Shown here one piece after another: positions 8,216-16,865 of a DNA stretch of 37,301 nucleotides; positions within the stretch are counted from its first letter, which is position 1, and each line of letters opens with the position of its first letter. Made by a program: the position numbers and the translations under genes. The stretch comes from Cyanobacterium sp. T60_A2020_053. GTDB taxonomy: Bacteria > Cyanobacteriota > Cyanobacteriia > Cyanobacteriales > Cyanobacteriaceae. Under the pieces are notes generated by a model. That model did no database searches. It was not told where the DNA came from and worked only from the letters and a program-made list of their open reading frames with translations. The stretch spans positions 1 through 37,301 of the forward strand of contig JACYMF010000072.1 in NCBI GenBank assembly GCA_015272165.1, read 5' to 3'.

Positions 8216-8280
8216 AACCTTTGCCCTTTTAATGATAGGATGAAGGGCGCTAATTAAATGATCCTGCTTAGTGATTTGTT

Positions 8281-8541
8281 ATGAAAAAGTATTCAGCGCG
8301 CGTCTATGTAACCTTGAGAAATTCAGTATTAGATACAGCAGGAACAGCAGTAGAATCAGGTTTACATCAGTTAGGCTATGAAGGGATAGAAGGGGTAAGA
8401 ATCGGGAAATATATCCAAATGAATTTAAGCGCCCTCCACCGTGAGGAAGCCGAAAAGAATTTACATCAAATGTGTGATCAATTATTGGCTAATCCCGTCA
8501 TTGAAAACTACTCTTTTGAATTAACTGCGGTGGAGGAATAA
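8281..8541 (+). CDS. purS: Phosphoribosylformylglycinamidine synthase subunit PurS
   Basis: PurS (86 residues) is the small structural subunit of the three-part FGAM synthase (PurS, PurQ, PurL) in de novo purine synthesis. It carries the family landmarks [36 protein letters not shown] and [17 protein letters not shown]. The stop is two bases before the purQ ATG, so the two are co-translated. purL is not in the window. An AGCGCCCTCCACCG form of the iterated word sits in the gene near 8428. Confidence 0.97.
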   Translation: MKKYSARVYVTLRNSVLDTAGTAVESGLHQLGYEGIEGVRIGKYIQMNLSALHREEAEKNLHQMCDQLLANPVIENYSFELTAVEE

Positions 8542-8543
8542 TC

Positions 8544-9239
8544 ATGAAATTTGGTATAGTTGTTTTCCCCGGCTCAAATTGTGATCGTGATGTGGCAATG
8601 GTGACAGAAGGCATTTTAAATCAACCTACCCGTATGGTATGGCATCAGGAAACGGATATTAGTGATCTTGATGTGATAATTGTACCGGGTGGTTTTAGCT
8701 ACGGCGATTACTTGCGTTGTGGCGCTATCGCTCGTTTTTCCCCCGTGATGAATAGTATTATTGCTCATGGTCAAGCTGGTAAATATGTATTAGGTATCTG
8801 TAACGGTTTTCAAGTGTTGACAGAGTCAGGGTTGTTGCGAGGGGCGCTGGTGCGTAATCGAGACTTACATTTTATTTGCGATCAAGTGCCTGTTAGGGTA
8901 GAACATAATAACTCAGTGTGGACAAATAATTATCAATGTCAGCAAGTGTTATCTTTACCCATTGCCCATGGTGAGGGTAATTATTTTGCCGATGACGATA
9001 CCTTAAAAGCCTTAGAGGATAATCAACAAATTATTTTCCGTTATTGTGATGGTGAGGGAAAAATCAATTCTTCTGGTAATCCTAACGGTTCCTGTGGTAA
9101 CATCGCTGGAATTACTAATGAAAAGGGTAATGTTTTGGGTATGATGCCTCACCCTGAGAGGGCAAGTGATGCCATGTTGGGCTTTACCGATGGGAGGGCG
9201 CTGTTTACCAGCATTTTATCTGCTATGGTTGGAGTCTAA
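8544..9239 (+). CDS. purQ: Phosphoribosylformylglycinamidine synthase subunit PurQ (glutaminase)
   Basis: PurQ (231 residues) is a class I glutamine amidotransferase that delivers ammonia to PurL. The nucleophile is Cys86 in [11 protein letters not shown]. The rest of the triad is His203 and Glu205 in MMPHPERA. The N-terminus [16 protein letters not shown] and the [16 protein letters not shown] loop are diagnostic. It follows purS with a two-base gap and GGAGGAA about ten bases before its ATG. Its stop overlaps the 3' end of the convergent ABC pseudogene by a few bases. Confidence 0.97.
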   Translation: MKFGIVVFPGSNCDRDVAMVTEGILNQPTRMVWHQETDISDLDVIIVPGGFSYGDYLRCGAIARFSPVMNSIIAHGQAGKYVLGICNGFQVLTESGLLRGALVRNRDLHFICDQVPVRVEHNNSVWTNNYQCQQVLSLPIAHGEGNYFADDDTLKALEDNQQIIFRYCDGEGKINSSGNPNGSCGNIAGITNEKGNVLGMMPHPERASDAMLGFTDGRALFTSILSAMVGV

Positions 9240-10697
9240 ATGCAAACCTTAATAGGGAATTGCATTTGATAGAAATAGGCATATCTTTTTTCTTCTAATA
9301 GTAGTTGATCATGAGTACCCATTTCCACAATTTTACCCTTTTCTAAAACCACAATTTTATCAGCTTTTTTAATAGTGCTTAAACGATGGGCAATTACTAA
9401 ACAACTACGATTTTTTAATAACTCCGTTAAGGCTTCTTGAATTAAAAATTCCGACTCTGTATCCAAAGAAGAAGTCGCCTCATCAAGAATTAAAAAACGG
9501 GGATTTTTCACCAGCGCCCGAAGTACCAACCAAAGCCACTGTTTTTCCTGCTTCAATAGTCAAGTTAAATTCTTTTAAAATATGATTACTTTGGGCATAA
9601 TTAAAAGTAATATTTTCTAGTTTAATTTTTCCTTTAATTTCTGGTAAAATTACCGCATTTTCTTTCTCTTTAACTTCTGTTTCCGTATCCAGAGTTTCAA
9701 AAATACGTTGGAGGGCGCTGGCACCTTTTTGAATAGTATGAATTATTTTACTATAACGTTTTACCGGTTGATTAATCTGATTAAGATAAGCTAAAAATGC
9801 CGTTAACTCCCCAACGGTAAGCTGATTTTTCATCACCTCCCATGAACCATAAATCAGGACAATAATATAACCTAAATAGTTCATAAAATCGACAATAGGA
9901 GAAAAAGAAGAAGAAAGAAATACCGCCTTTAAATTAGCTTCCTTATTTTCTTCATTTAAGTCAGAAAAACGATTAATTTCATAACCTTCATTAGCACAGG
10001 CTTTAATTAATTTAACATTAGTGAAAGTTTCTTGTAAATGATTATAAATTTCTGCTTTGCGATCTCTCATATTTTAATAAGCAGAGCGAATAGTACTACC
10101 TAAAACCTGAGTTAAATAAATCATTATAGGCAAAGTAATTAAAATTAAAATTGTTACCTTCCAATCAGCATAAAAAAGGTAACTAACCACCACCACAAAA
10201 GTAAAAATTTCGGCGATAATTTCCACCACTTCAGTAGTAATTAACTTTTCTACCGCTTCTACATCTTGAATGACTTTACCCATCAGCGCCCCTGTACGTT
10301 GATTCTCAAAAAAACTAAGGGATAAATATTGTAAATGTTCATATAAATTAGCCCTCAAATCAAAAATTATTCTTTGTCCAACTAAAGAACTAATATAACT
10401 TCTCGCAAAATTTAAACCACCAATAATTAAAGCAGTAATAGCAATTCCTCCCCCCAACCAAGGAATTAAATCAAAGCGCTTATTAGGAATTATAACATCA
10501 ATAAAATAACGGGTAATTTGAGGTATTAAAACTTGAATAAAAGAACCAATAAAAATTAAAATAGAACCAATAAAAAGCAGTAATTTATATTTTAATAAAT
10601 AACTACTAAAATGTTTAATTAAACTAAAGCTATTAGCTTCAATTGTGAAATCTTTTGGTTTTCCTTCCGCTATTTTGCGAATAAAATTACTTTGCAT
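9236..10697 (-). pseudogene. Broken ABC exporter (fused membrane and ATPase domains)
   Basis: The reading runs from ATG 10697 (MQSNFIRKIAEGK) through a six-helix type I ABC exporter membrane domain. It meets an in-frame TAA at 10071-10073 in the conserved SAY-stop-NMRDRKAE region, where an Arg/Gln/Lys codon is expected. After that it continues in the same frame through the rest of the membrane domain to the Walker A start LVGTSGAG. Lys-Ser-Thr of Walker A, the Q-loop and the LSGGQ signature are all missing. The sequence jumps out of frame to [19 protein letters not shown], the Walker B region, and on to the normal end ([11 protein letters not shown]). About 330 bases appear deleted. With a stop, a frameshift and no nucleotide-binding core, it cannot make an active transporter. 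Confidence 0.92.
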
Positions 10698-10702
10698 AAT
10701 AT

Positions 10703-10718
10703 TATTTATTTGTATTTG
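10703..10718 (-). promoter_or_regulatory. Leader motif AACACAAATACAAAT before the ABC pseudogene
   Basis: Read on the minus strand, AACACAAATACAAATA lies a few bases before the ATG at 10697. The same word lies just before the TonB receptor ATG at 16256, and a third copy is at about 16783-16797. It may be a shared leader or binding site. No known site matches it. Confidence 0.3.
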
Positions 10719-10756
10719 TGTTAAACTTTTTTAAAATGGGATAAACTTTTAATTTC

Positions 10757-11068
10757 ATGAAAAGAATTCATCTTGCCTTATCAACCCAAAACCTCCATGA
10801 AAGTATTTTAGAATATAATCAACGTTTATCAGTAAAACCTACTATCATCATTGATAATGAGTATGCTTTATGGCGCACTCCAACCATCAATTTTTCCCTT
10901 AGAGTTGATTATAATTGTCATCCGGGTAGCCTAAGAAACTTAGATTGGGAAGATGACGAAGCAACGGAATTTACTCAAGATACTGATGTTAACGGAATTA
11001 TTTGGGAACATTTTAGTTATGAAAATCAATTAGCAGAAATAAAAGATATTTGGAATTTAGAAACTTAA
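10757..11068 (+). CDS. Small conserved cyanobacterial protein, VOC/glyoxalase-like
   Basis: The product has 103 residues: MKRIHLALSTQNLHESILEY, then NEYALWRTPTINFSLRVD, and GIIWEHFSYENQLAEIKDIW at the end. The beta-alpha-beta start and the ALWRTPTINFSLR strand look like a single half of a vicinal-oxygen-chelate fold. Similar short proteins of unknown function occur in cyanobacteria. No metal-ligand set can be assigned with confidence. It is divergent from the broken ABC exporter, with 59 bases between starts. An enzymatic role is not established. Confidence 0.6.
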   Translation: MKRIHLALSTQNLHESILEYNQRLSVKPTIIIDNEYALWRTPTINFSLRVDYNCHPGSLRNLDWEDDEATEFTQDTDVNGIIWEHFSYENQLAEIKDIWNLET

Positions 11069-11110
11069 ATAAACATCATATTGTTACTAGTAAAAAATTA
11101 AAGTTTGTAG

Positions 11111-11137
11111 GTTGGGTTAGCGACAGCGTAACCCAAC
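11111..11137. repeat. Palindromic hairpin of the GTTGGGTTA...TAACCCAAC type
   Basis: GTTGGGTTA (11111-11119) and TAACCCAAC (11129-11137) form a nine-pair stem around GCGACAGCG. The sequence GTAGGTTGGGTTAGCG is a common intergenic palindrome in cyanobacteria. It lies soon after the VOC-like gene and could also help end its transcript, although no T-run follows. Confidence 0.6.
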
Positions 11138-11309
11138 AATAAACGATGGCAAAATAAAAGTTTAATATCATATTCTAGTAATCTGTTATAGTTATTTCAA
11201 TTAAGATTGAAACAAGTTAAAAAATTTGTAGAGTGATAAACCGCCCACCATTGAATATCTTGCGATAATTATTAGTAATAGAAAACTGTTTCATTGTTAT
11301 TTAAAATGA

Positions 11310-11400
11310 CTATATAAAAGATTATCTCTTCGTAATTTACCCACCGTGTAATGAATTACACGGCTAATGGATAACGTTCAATGAATTGAACTTAGATAAT
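11310..11400. repeat. Twin-hairpin repeat, copy 1
   Basis: After ATTATCTCTTCG, the hairpin CCGTGTAATGAATTACACGG (11344-11363) is followed by a second, GTTCAATGAATTGAAC (11376-11391). Both have arms ending AAT/ATT around a two-base centre. Copies are at 19935-20010 and, inverted, at 23500-23605. A decayed copy of the first hairpin (CACCCTGTGATGAATG) is at about 16290-16330. The rest of 11400-11592 holds a single MITE-like end near 11549-11567 and no gene. Confidence 0.75.
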
Positions 11401-11592
11401 TTTATACTCATATAGTGGGCAGAAAGACACTGGGTTAAGTGGAAAATGAAAGAGTTTAATTTATTAAACGGCATCACGGTAGCAGTGAAATTTATTACAC
11501 GGCGATGTCAATGGTTCAAAACTCTTTATATTTATAGGCTCTAATTTTATTCAGCGCACCCTAATTATTAGTCGTTAATGATTTATTAACAA

Positions 11593-12690
11593 CTAATTTT
11601 GGCGTAGATTTTGGCTTAGATAAATTAACATTTTTCCCCACCATAAACTAAAACCAGTAAAAGCTAAACTAGCTAAAATAATGCCTAAAATAAAATAAAA
11701 AATCAACACTAAAACACTGCCAAAAGTACCATAATGTAACACCTTTACAGAGGCTTTAAGTTGGTTATACCAAGACTGTTGACTAAAATCATCTACCATA
11801 GTCACATTACCATTATAAGGATTAACCGTTACTGTGCTTTTGCCTTGAGGGGTAATATCATTGGCTAATTTAAAACGAAAAGTTACTCCTTTTTCTAAAT
11901 CAGTAGGAAAATTTACCTCCGTAAACTTACCGTTAACAATCTCTTTTTTTGCCGTTGATAACATTGACTCTAAAGATAATAAATTATTACTTTTATCAGT
12001 AGTAATGATTTCCGCTAAATCAGTTTTTACAGCAGGAGAAAACATTAAATCTCTAATCGGTTTATCTAAAGCTAGAATAGCGCCCGTCACCGCAAAATTA
12101 GCCACAAAAACTAAGGATAAAATACCAATTACTTTATGTAAATCATAATTTAATAAACGCCATTTTGAGCCAAAACGAATTTTAAAACCCATGGCTAATT
12201 TTTGCCATCCATTCCACAACCATAAACCAGTAATTGTTAACAAAAATAAACTAATTCCCACTAAACCAAGTAAAATTTTTCCTGTTATACCAGTTAATAA
12301 CTCTGTATGAATTTTAATCAAAATAGGATCAAAAGTATGATTTCTTTGGTAAATATGGAGTATTTCTCCTGTTTGAGGGTGAAGGTAAAAATCTTGACGA
12401 ATATCATTCACATTATGGACAACTAAACGATAAGATTGATTGATTTCTTTAGGGATAATAATTTTTTTCAAATAACTATCAGGATAATCATTAACCATAA
12501 TATCTCTAATATCACTTAATCCTAAAAATGGTTTATTATCGTCAATGATAACTTGATTAACTTCATTTCTAATCACAGGGTTAATTTCCCTATCCCAAAC
12601 TAAATAACTACCAGTTAAAGCGATAAATATTATTATTAAAGCTAAATTTAAACCTAATATTTTATGAAGTTTTAGAGCAATTTTTTTCAT
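11593..12690 (-). CDS. PepSY-associated membrane protein (iron-regulated PiuB type)
   Basis: This 365-residue protein has a first helix (MKKIALKLHKILGLNLALII...GSYLVWDREINPVI), a periplasmic PepSY-like part (about 45-130), two or three central helices (GITGKILLGLVGISLFLLTITGLWLWNGW and LVFVANFAVTGAILALDKPI), a second PepSY region with GKSTVTVNPYNGNVTMV, and a last helix. This is the PepSY_TM family. Members next to TonB-dependent receptors are thought to act in siderophore or metal uptake, some as membrane reductases. It is the third gene of the minus-strand receptor cluster, 131 bases after the ABC membrane gene. Confidence 0.85.
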   Translation of the reverse strand: MKKIALKLHKILGLNLALIIIFIALTGSYLVWDREINPVIRNEVNQVIIDDNKPFLGLSDIRDIMVNDYPDSYLKKIIIPKEINQSYRLVVHNVNDIRQDFYLHPQTGEILHIYQRNHTFDPILIKIHTELLTGITGKILLGLVGISLFLLTITGLWLWNGWQKLAMGFKIRFGSKWRLLNYDLHKVIGILSLVFVANFAVTGAILALDKPIRDLMFSPAVKTDLAEIITTDKSNNLLSLESMLSTAKKEIVNGKFTEVNFPTDLEKGVTFRFKLANDITPQGKSTVTVNPYNGNVTMVDDFSQQSWYNQLKASVKVLHYGTFGSVLVLIFYFILGIILASLAFTGFSLWWGKMLIYLSQNLRQN

Positions 12691-12740
12691 ATTGATAATT
12701 TATTTTTTTATCTCTTTAATAATTAATCTTTTAAGGTTTT

Positions 12741-12789
12741 ATATGGGTTAAAAAATTTAAACCTATATGGGTTGAATGATATTCAACCC
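12741..12789 (-). terminator. Hairpin pair between the ABC membrane gene and the PepSY gene
   Basis: GGGTTGAAT (12769-12777) and ATTCAACCC (12781-12789) make a nine-pair stem with loop GAT. Next to it ATATGGGTT/AACCTATAT (12741-12768) can fold as a second hairpin with an A/T-rich loop. It lies 33 bases after the ABC gene stop. A short T-rich stretch follows on the minus strand, so partial termination or processing inside the cluster is possible. Confidence 0.4.
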
Positions 12790-12821
12790 CTACGAATAAA
12801 AAAATTAACCCAAAAAATTAT

Positions 12822-13754
12822 TTATAAGGGAGTTAAAACCCTTGTTAAAGCTGGATAAGATTCTCTGGCTTTATTATAAACCTTAGCAATCTCTCCTAAT
12901 GGTTTTGACAATAAATTAAGATTAATCCAAAATAAAACTAAATCACCGGCGGTAATTTCTTGGGGAAGAATATCGATAGGTAAAATAGTGGCAACAATTA
13001 CTAAAATAAATAAACCAAACCATGTCAAAAAATCCACTAGAACTTCTGTACCTTGTTTAAACATTTCTAGTTTCATGACTTGCTTTAAAAATGAGTCTTG
13101 ATGTCTGGCAAATTCTACATTTTTATCTTTACTGGTAGAAGAAGCAATTTCTTGTTGTGTTTCTAACATTTCTAAACTTGCCTGTTGAATGAATTTACTA
13201 AAAATAAATCCCATAAACATGGGAGGTAAAACAGCAATTAATAAGGCTGGTATCCATTCAGGAGCAAGGTTAACTTGCCAAACAACAACAGAAATAACTT
13301 GAGAAACAATTTTCCAGCCATCTTTATGAATTACATCAATAGCTGGTTTTGCTTTACTACAATCAAATAATATACGAGATATATCTTCGGTTGTTTCTTC
13401 TTTTTTTCTCCTTTCTAAATAAGTTCTTTGTAAGCATAAAATCATTTTTGTTTCAAATATTTTATCAATAATTTTATCGCCAAAATTTAGTAATGCTAAA
13501 GCTAGAAATATTCCCCCAAATTTAATGATATATTCATGTAAAGAATCACTGATATTGAGATCACTATTATCCTTTAAATCGTCAAGAAAACTTTTACTCA
13601 TCCATGCTTTAGTTGGTTCAAGCGCGGAGACGATAACGGTAGATAAAATGGCGGCAATCATCCATCCCGGATAAATCCACAGCAGTTTAAATAAGTCTTT
13701 ACCAATCCTAACTAAATTAGGGGGAAGTGGATTTTTTTTCAAAAAAAGTGCCAT
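12822..13754 (-). CDS. ABC exporter transmembrane domain protein without ATPase domain
   Basis: The product (310 residues) has about five or six hydrophobic segments and reads as a type I ABC exporter membrane domain: LFKLLWIYPGWMIAAILSTV, LALALLNFGDKIIDKIFETKM and, near the end, EITAGDLVLFWINLNLLSKP. It stops at RVLTPL, where a nucleotide-binding domain would normally begin. The stop lies at the domain boundary, with no visible ATPase remnant downstream. ATG at 13754 comes three bases after the receptor's stop, with TGGAGA as ribosome site. In this place a siderophore-related transporter is likely. Either it needs an ATPase from elsewhere or it is a truncated half. Confidence 0.75.
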   Translation of the reverse strand: MALFLKKNPLPPNLVRIGKDLFKLLWIYPGWMIAAILSTVIVSALEPTKAWMSKSFLDDLKDNSDLNISDSLHEYIIKFGGIFLALALLNFGDKIIDKIFETKMILCLQRTYLERRKKEETTEDISRILFDCSKAKPAIDVIHKDGWKIVSQVISVVVWQVNLAPEWIPALLIAVLPPMFMGFIFSKFIQQASLEMLETQQEIASSTSKDKNVEFARHQDSFLKQVMKLEMFKQGTEVLVDFLTWFGLFILVIVATILPIDILPQEITAGDLVLFWINLNLLSKPLGEIAKVYNKARESYPALTRVLTPL

Positions 13755-13757
13755 TAA

Positions 13758-16256
13758 TTAAAATCTCCAGTTAACTCCAAATAAAATACTTTGTCCGCCT
13801 TTTTCTTCTCCGATACTACTCTCGCCATTTGGTTCGATTTCTTCTTCTATTTTTGAGGTTTCATTGGTTAAATTATAAATATCAAAAAATAAACTAAATT
13901 GATCACTGATCTTTTGTCTTAAACTAAGGTTAATGGCAGATTTCGCCCGTATATTTGTAATCGTGCCGTCAGCTTCTAGGGTGCTACTGTCGCCGACATA
14001 ATTCCAATATAAGGCGACTTGAGTGCCTGATGGTTCATAGTTATAGTTAAAACCGAGATTAGAAATAAAATTGGGTACTTCTTGAAAACTGCGAGAAACA
14101 CCATTGCGATCGTTTAATTCTGAACCGATAATAGTTTGATTTGCCCACAAAGTTAAACCTTCTAAGGCTTTTACCCCTGTAAAACCAAAGTTAATTTCTT
14201 GTTCTAATTCTACCCCTGTTAATGTACCATCTCCCACATTTTGGACTTTAAAAACGTCTTTACCATCAATTATTTGATCGGTTATTTCTTCTTCTAATAC
14301 TCCTGTAATCCATTTATTAAAAAAGTTAATACCTAGATTAAAATATTCTTTTTTATAAGTAGCTCCTATGTCTAAATTCCAAGCTCTGGCTGGGTCTAAT
14401 TCAGGATTTCCAATGACAAAACGATCGTCCTTGTCACTAATAAAAGGACCTAATTCATCAAATTCTGGTCGATTTAAGCTACGAGATAAACCTAAGTTAA
14501 AGGCTAAATCTGCTCTGGGTTCATAAAGAAAAAATATGGATGGTAAAATATCGGTGATAGATTTTTTGCTCGGGTTATTATCATTTGAACCACTTTCGGC
14601 GTTTAAGTTAACGTGTTCTACTCTAACACCGGGCAGGATACTAAAGGTATCGTTAAAGAAAATTTGATTTTGAATAAATCCTGCAAAATAATTTTCGGTT
14701 AAGTTATATTTATCTTCGGCTTCAGTTTTATCTTTTTCGTTGCCATTTTTATCAATTTCTAGTCTCGATTTATCCCGAAAACGATCCCGAAGGCGAACAG
14801 CTGTACCGATTTTAAGCTCTTGGCGCACTCCGCCGTTTATGGGTATGGTGAGGGCGCTGGTAAAATTAATGATACTATCTTCTTTCGATTCTAGTTCTAA
14901 TTCTGTTTTATCAACCTGATTATCTTTTAGTTTTTCTTTATTTTCATCTTTGGTTTCAATGGTGGTAAAATAACCCAGTTGACTATCTAAAGTCATACCA
15001 TTGTTAAATCGGTGATTATTATTGAAGGCGATACCCCAATTATCTTTATTTTTATCTTCCCTTTCGATTTCTGTGTTAATTTTCGGCGCGTCTCCACCAT
15101 TTTTAGGTGGTGTTGTATTGATTATCGTTATCTCTTTCAATTCTTGTAAAGAAAAGAAATAGGGTTGAAAAGTGATGCTTCCTTGAGGATAAAAATAACC
15201 TAGTTTTAATAACGCATTATGATAGGTTTGATCTTTAAATTCGTCTTCGGTTTCCACTTCGCCATCAGAAAATGTTTTAATTTTGTTAATATCTAAAGGA
15301 TTGCGGGAATAACCTAAACCGCCGATAAAACCGAAGTTTTCGCTTTTTCTTTCACCATATACTAAGGCAGAGTCAAATAAGCCGTTGGCGAGGGAGTTTC
15401 TGCCACCATAGCCGATTTTACCTTGAAAAGTTGACTCTCCTAAATTGGGAATAGGCACAGTTTCTACGGCAACTCTCCCAGCAATACCGTCGCTTTCAAA
15501 TTCGGCACTACTATTACGAATAATATTAATTTGATCCACAAAAAGGGAGGGAAAGCTACCGATTTGATATTCTCTTTTTTCCCCAGTATCGGGTAAGGTA
15601 ACGCCGTCAATTTGCAAACGGGTAAATTCTTTACCTAAGCCTCTCAAGCGCACGTATTTATCTTCTCCGGGGTTTCCTGTCATGACTACGCCGGGTAATT
15701 GTTTGATTATATCTCCAAGAAAAAGGGAAGGGCGCGTTAAGATTTCTTCTCGTTGTAGTTGCGCTTGGGGGATAATTTCCCGTAAAGATTCTGTTTCATT
15801 TTCTCCCGTGACAATAATTTCAATATTCTGGATTTCTTCTTCTGCCAAAATATTATTTTCATTGATATTGAAAACTATTCCTTGTGGTATGGTTTTAATT
15901 TCTGTTTGGGGTGCGCCTTGTTTGCCCCAAATTTCAATTTTGATGGTTTCGTTTTCTATGGCAATGATACTGACTGAGGCAAGGTTAGAATCAATATCAT
16001 CGGGGATAAATTGTCGATTTACTCCTTCACCGAGTCGAACTTGGGGGATTTCGATAATTAATCTTTCTCCTTCTACTCTACTCAGAGGCGTTAACAATCC
16101 CTCGTTATCGCTGGTTAGTTGTAGGGAATATTCTCCATTGGTTTTGACTAAATCAATGGCGGTAATGGTAGTTACAGCTAAATTTTGGGCGGTGAGGGGC
16201 GCTGGGGGCAAGATAATCATCCCCCCCATAGCAATGATTAATTTTTCTATTTTCAT
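13758..16256 (-). CDS. TonB-dependent outer-membrane receptor with AMIN domain (siderophore/metal type)
   Basis: Start 16256 (MKIEKLIIAMGGMIILPPAP, then LTAQN) is chosen because it gives a signal peptide. The longer reading adds 38 residues that run into repeat DNA. The mature protein (832 residues with signal) has an AMIN-like domain (about 25-125, TTITAIDLVKTNGEYSLQL), a plug (about 145-265, with IIKQLPGVVMTGNPGEDKYV, RLRGLG, LQIDGVTLPDTGEKR and EFESDGIAGRVAVET) and a long beta-barrel ending in GVNWRF, with the terminal Phe needed for BAM assembly. AMIN-plug-barrel receptors are typical of cyanobacterial siderophore uptake. It heads the cluster with the ABC membrane and PepSY genes. The ligand cannot be read from sequence. 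Confidence 0.92.
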   Translation of the reverse strand: MKIEKLIIAMGGMIILPPAPLTAQNLAVTTITAIDLVKTNGEYSLQLTSDNEGLLTPLSRVEGERLIIEIPQVRLGEGVNRQFIPDDIDSNLASVSIIAIENETIKIEIWGKQGAPQTEIKTIPQGIVFNINENNILAEEEIQNIEIIVTGENETESLREIIPQAQLQREEILTRPSLFLGDIIKQLPGVVMTGNPGEDKYVRLRGLGKEFTRLQIDGVTLPDTGEKREYQIGSFPSLFVDQINIIRNSSAEFESDGIAGRVAVETVPIPNLGESTFQGKIGYGGRNSLANGLFDSALVYGERKSENFGFIGGLGYSRNPLDINKIKTFSDGEVETEDEFKDQTYHNALLKLGYFYPQGSITFQPYFFSLQELKEITIINTTPPKNGGDAPKINTEIEREDKNKDNWGIAFNNNHRFNNGMTLDSQLGYFTTIETKDENKEKLKDNQVDKTELELESKEDSIINFTSALTIPINGGVRQELKIGTAVRLRDRFRDKSRLEIDKNGNEKDKTEAEDKYNLTENYFAGFIQNQIFFNDTFSILPGVRVEHVNLNAESGSNDNNPSKKSITDILPSIFFLYEPRADLAFNLGLSRSLNRPEFDELGPFISDKDDRFVIGNPELDPARAWNLDIGATYKKEYFNLGINFFNKWITGVLEEEITDQIIDGKDVFKVQNVGDGTLTGVELEQEINFGFTGVKALEGLTLWANQTIIGSELNDRNGVSRSFQEVPNFISNLGFNYNYEPSGTQVALYWNYVGDSSTLEADGTITNIRAKSAINLSLRQKISDQFSLFFDIYNLTNETSKIEEEIEPNGESSIGEEKGGQSILFGVNWRF

Positions 16257-16273
16257 TTGTATTTGTATTTGTG
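16257..16273 (-). promoter_or_regulatory. Leader motif CAACACAAATACAAATACAAAT before the receptor ATG
   Basis: On the minus strand the receptor ATG is directly preceded by ACAAATACAAATACAAA, an extended form of the word before the ABC pseudogene (10703-10718). No purine-rich ribosome site lies at the usual distance. The repeat occupies that place, so an effect on translation is possible. Confidence 0.3.
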
Positions 16274-16360
16274 TTGAATAATGAACAAAAATGGTTTCTT
16301 CGCAATTTCTCCACCCTGTGATGAATGTTTTTGTAGGCGAAATAAAACTTAACAATTCTG

Positions 16361-16639
16361 AAACCCCCAACCCCTCCTAGCCTCCCCTTCGTAAGTAGGG
16401 TTTTTTCATTGTCAGGATCAAAATTTATTTGTTTTGGACAAGGAGACAATATAAGGATGATCCCCCCCAACCCCCCTTAAAAAGGGGGGAGATTCAGGGA
16501 GACAGGAGGATTTTTTACTATTAATTGATTTGTTAGTAATTAAAAACCTCTGAATTTCGGACGATTAGCTATTTTGAGAAACTGACATTTTTGAGAATGA
16601 AAACGCCCTGCTTCGTAAGGGAGGGGATGAGAGAGGGGA
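16361..16639. mobile_element. About 265-bp dispersed element, copy A
   Basis: The core from GTCAGGATCAAAAT through GATCCCCCCCAACCCCCCTT and GACAGGAGGATTTTTTACTA to GAGAATGAAAACGCCCTG is shared with 20087-20353 (inverted) and 31375-31639. Ends are imperfect inverted repeats of the form CCTC..CC-spacer-AGGG. In this copy the spacer at both ends is CTTCGTAAG, while in the other two it is CCCACAG. There is no coding capacity. Region 16274-16360 also has a decayed twin-hairpin fragment. Confidence 0.8.
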
Positions 16640-16800
16640 GCAATATTTTAGAATAATGGGACTAAAATTATTTAGATGAACTTAATGTACAAAGTCTTTT
16701 TAAATTTTCAAAAACAGGCTATTACCTCGATTTTTTAAAGATCAAGAAGATTAGTAAGTATAAATCGAGTAAAATATTGTTAATTTGTATTTGTGTTTTA
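16640..16800. other. AT-rich spacer, possible promoter for an unannotated transcript
   Basis: No gene is seen. AAGTATAAAT near 16747-16756 could be a -10 region on the plus strand ahead of the terminator at 16803-16857. A third copy of the TTTGTATTTGTGTT word lies at about 16784-16797. Confidence 0.3.
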
Positions 16801-16802
16801 TG

Positions 16803-16857
16803 CCGTCCTTTAAGTTAGTGGTCGGTTTTTGTCACCCTAACTTGACGGTTTTTTTTT
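16803..16857 (+). terminator. Strong rho-independent terminator with no assigned gene
   Basis: On the plus strand CCGTC (16803-16807) and AAGTTAG (16812-16818) pair with CTAACTTGACGG (16837-16848) with a four-base bulge. Nine T residues follow (16849-16857). No plus-strand gene lies within 5 kb upstream. It may end a small RNA starting near 16765, or an antisense transcript facing the lysine-rich gene that begins 3' to it on the other strand. Confidence 0.65.
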
Positions 16858-16865
16858 GTCTGCAA

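Noticed and set aside
12822-13754. Part of the broken exporter at 9.2-10.7 kb, displaced
   Set aside because: Its sequence is a different exporter membrane domain. The 9.2-10.7 kb gene has its own complete membrane part.
15682-16281. 199-codon plus-strand ORF opposite the TonB receptor
   Set aside because: It is antisense to a strongly supported gene, and the product is Ser/Ile-rich without a domain.
16153-16470. 105-codon minus-strand ORF across the receptor start
   Set aside because: It is a frame-shifted shadow of the signal peptide region and of repeat copy A.
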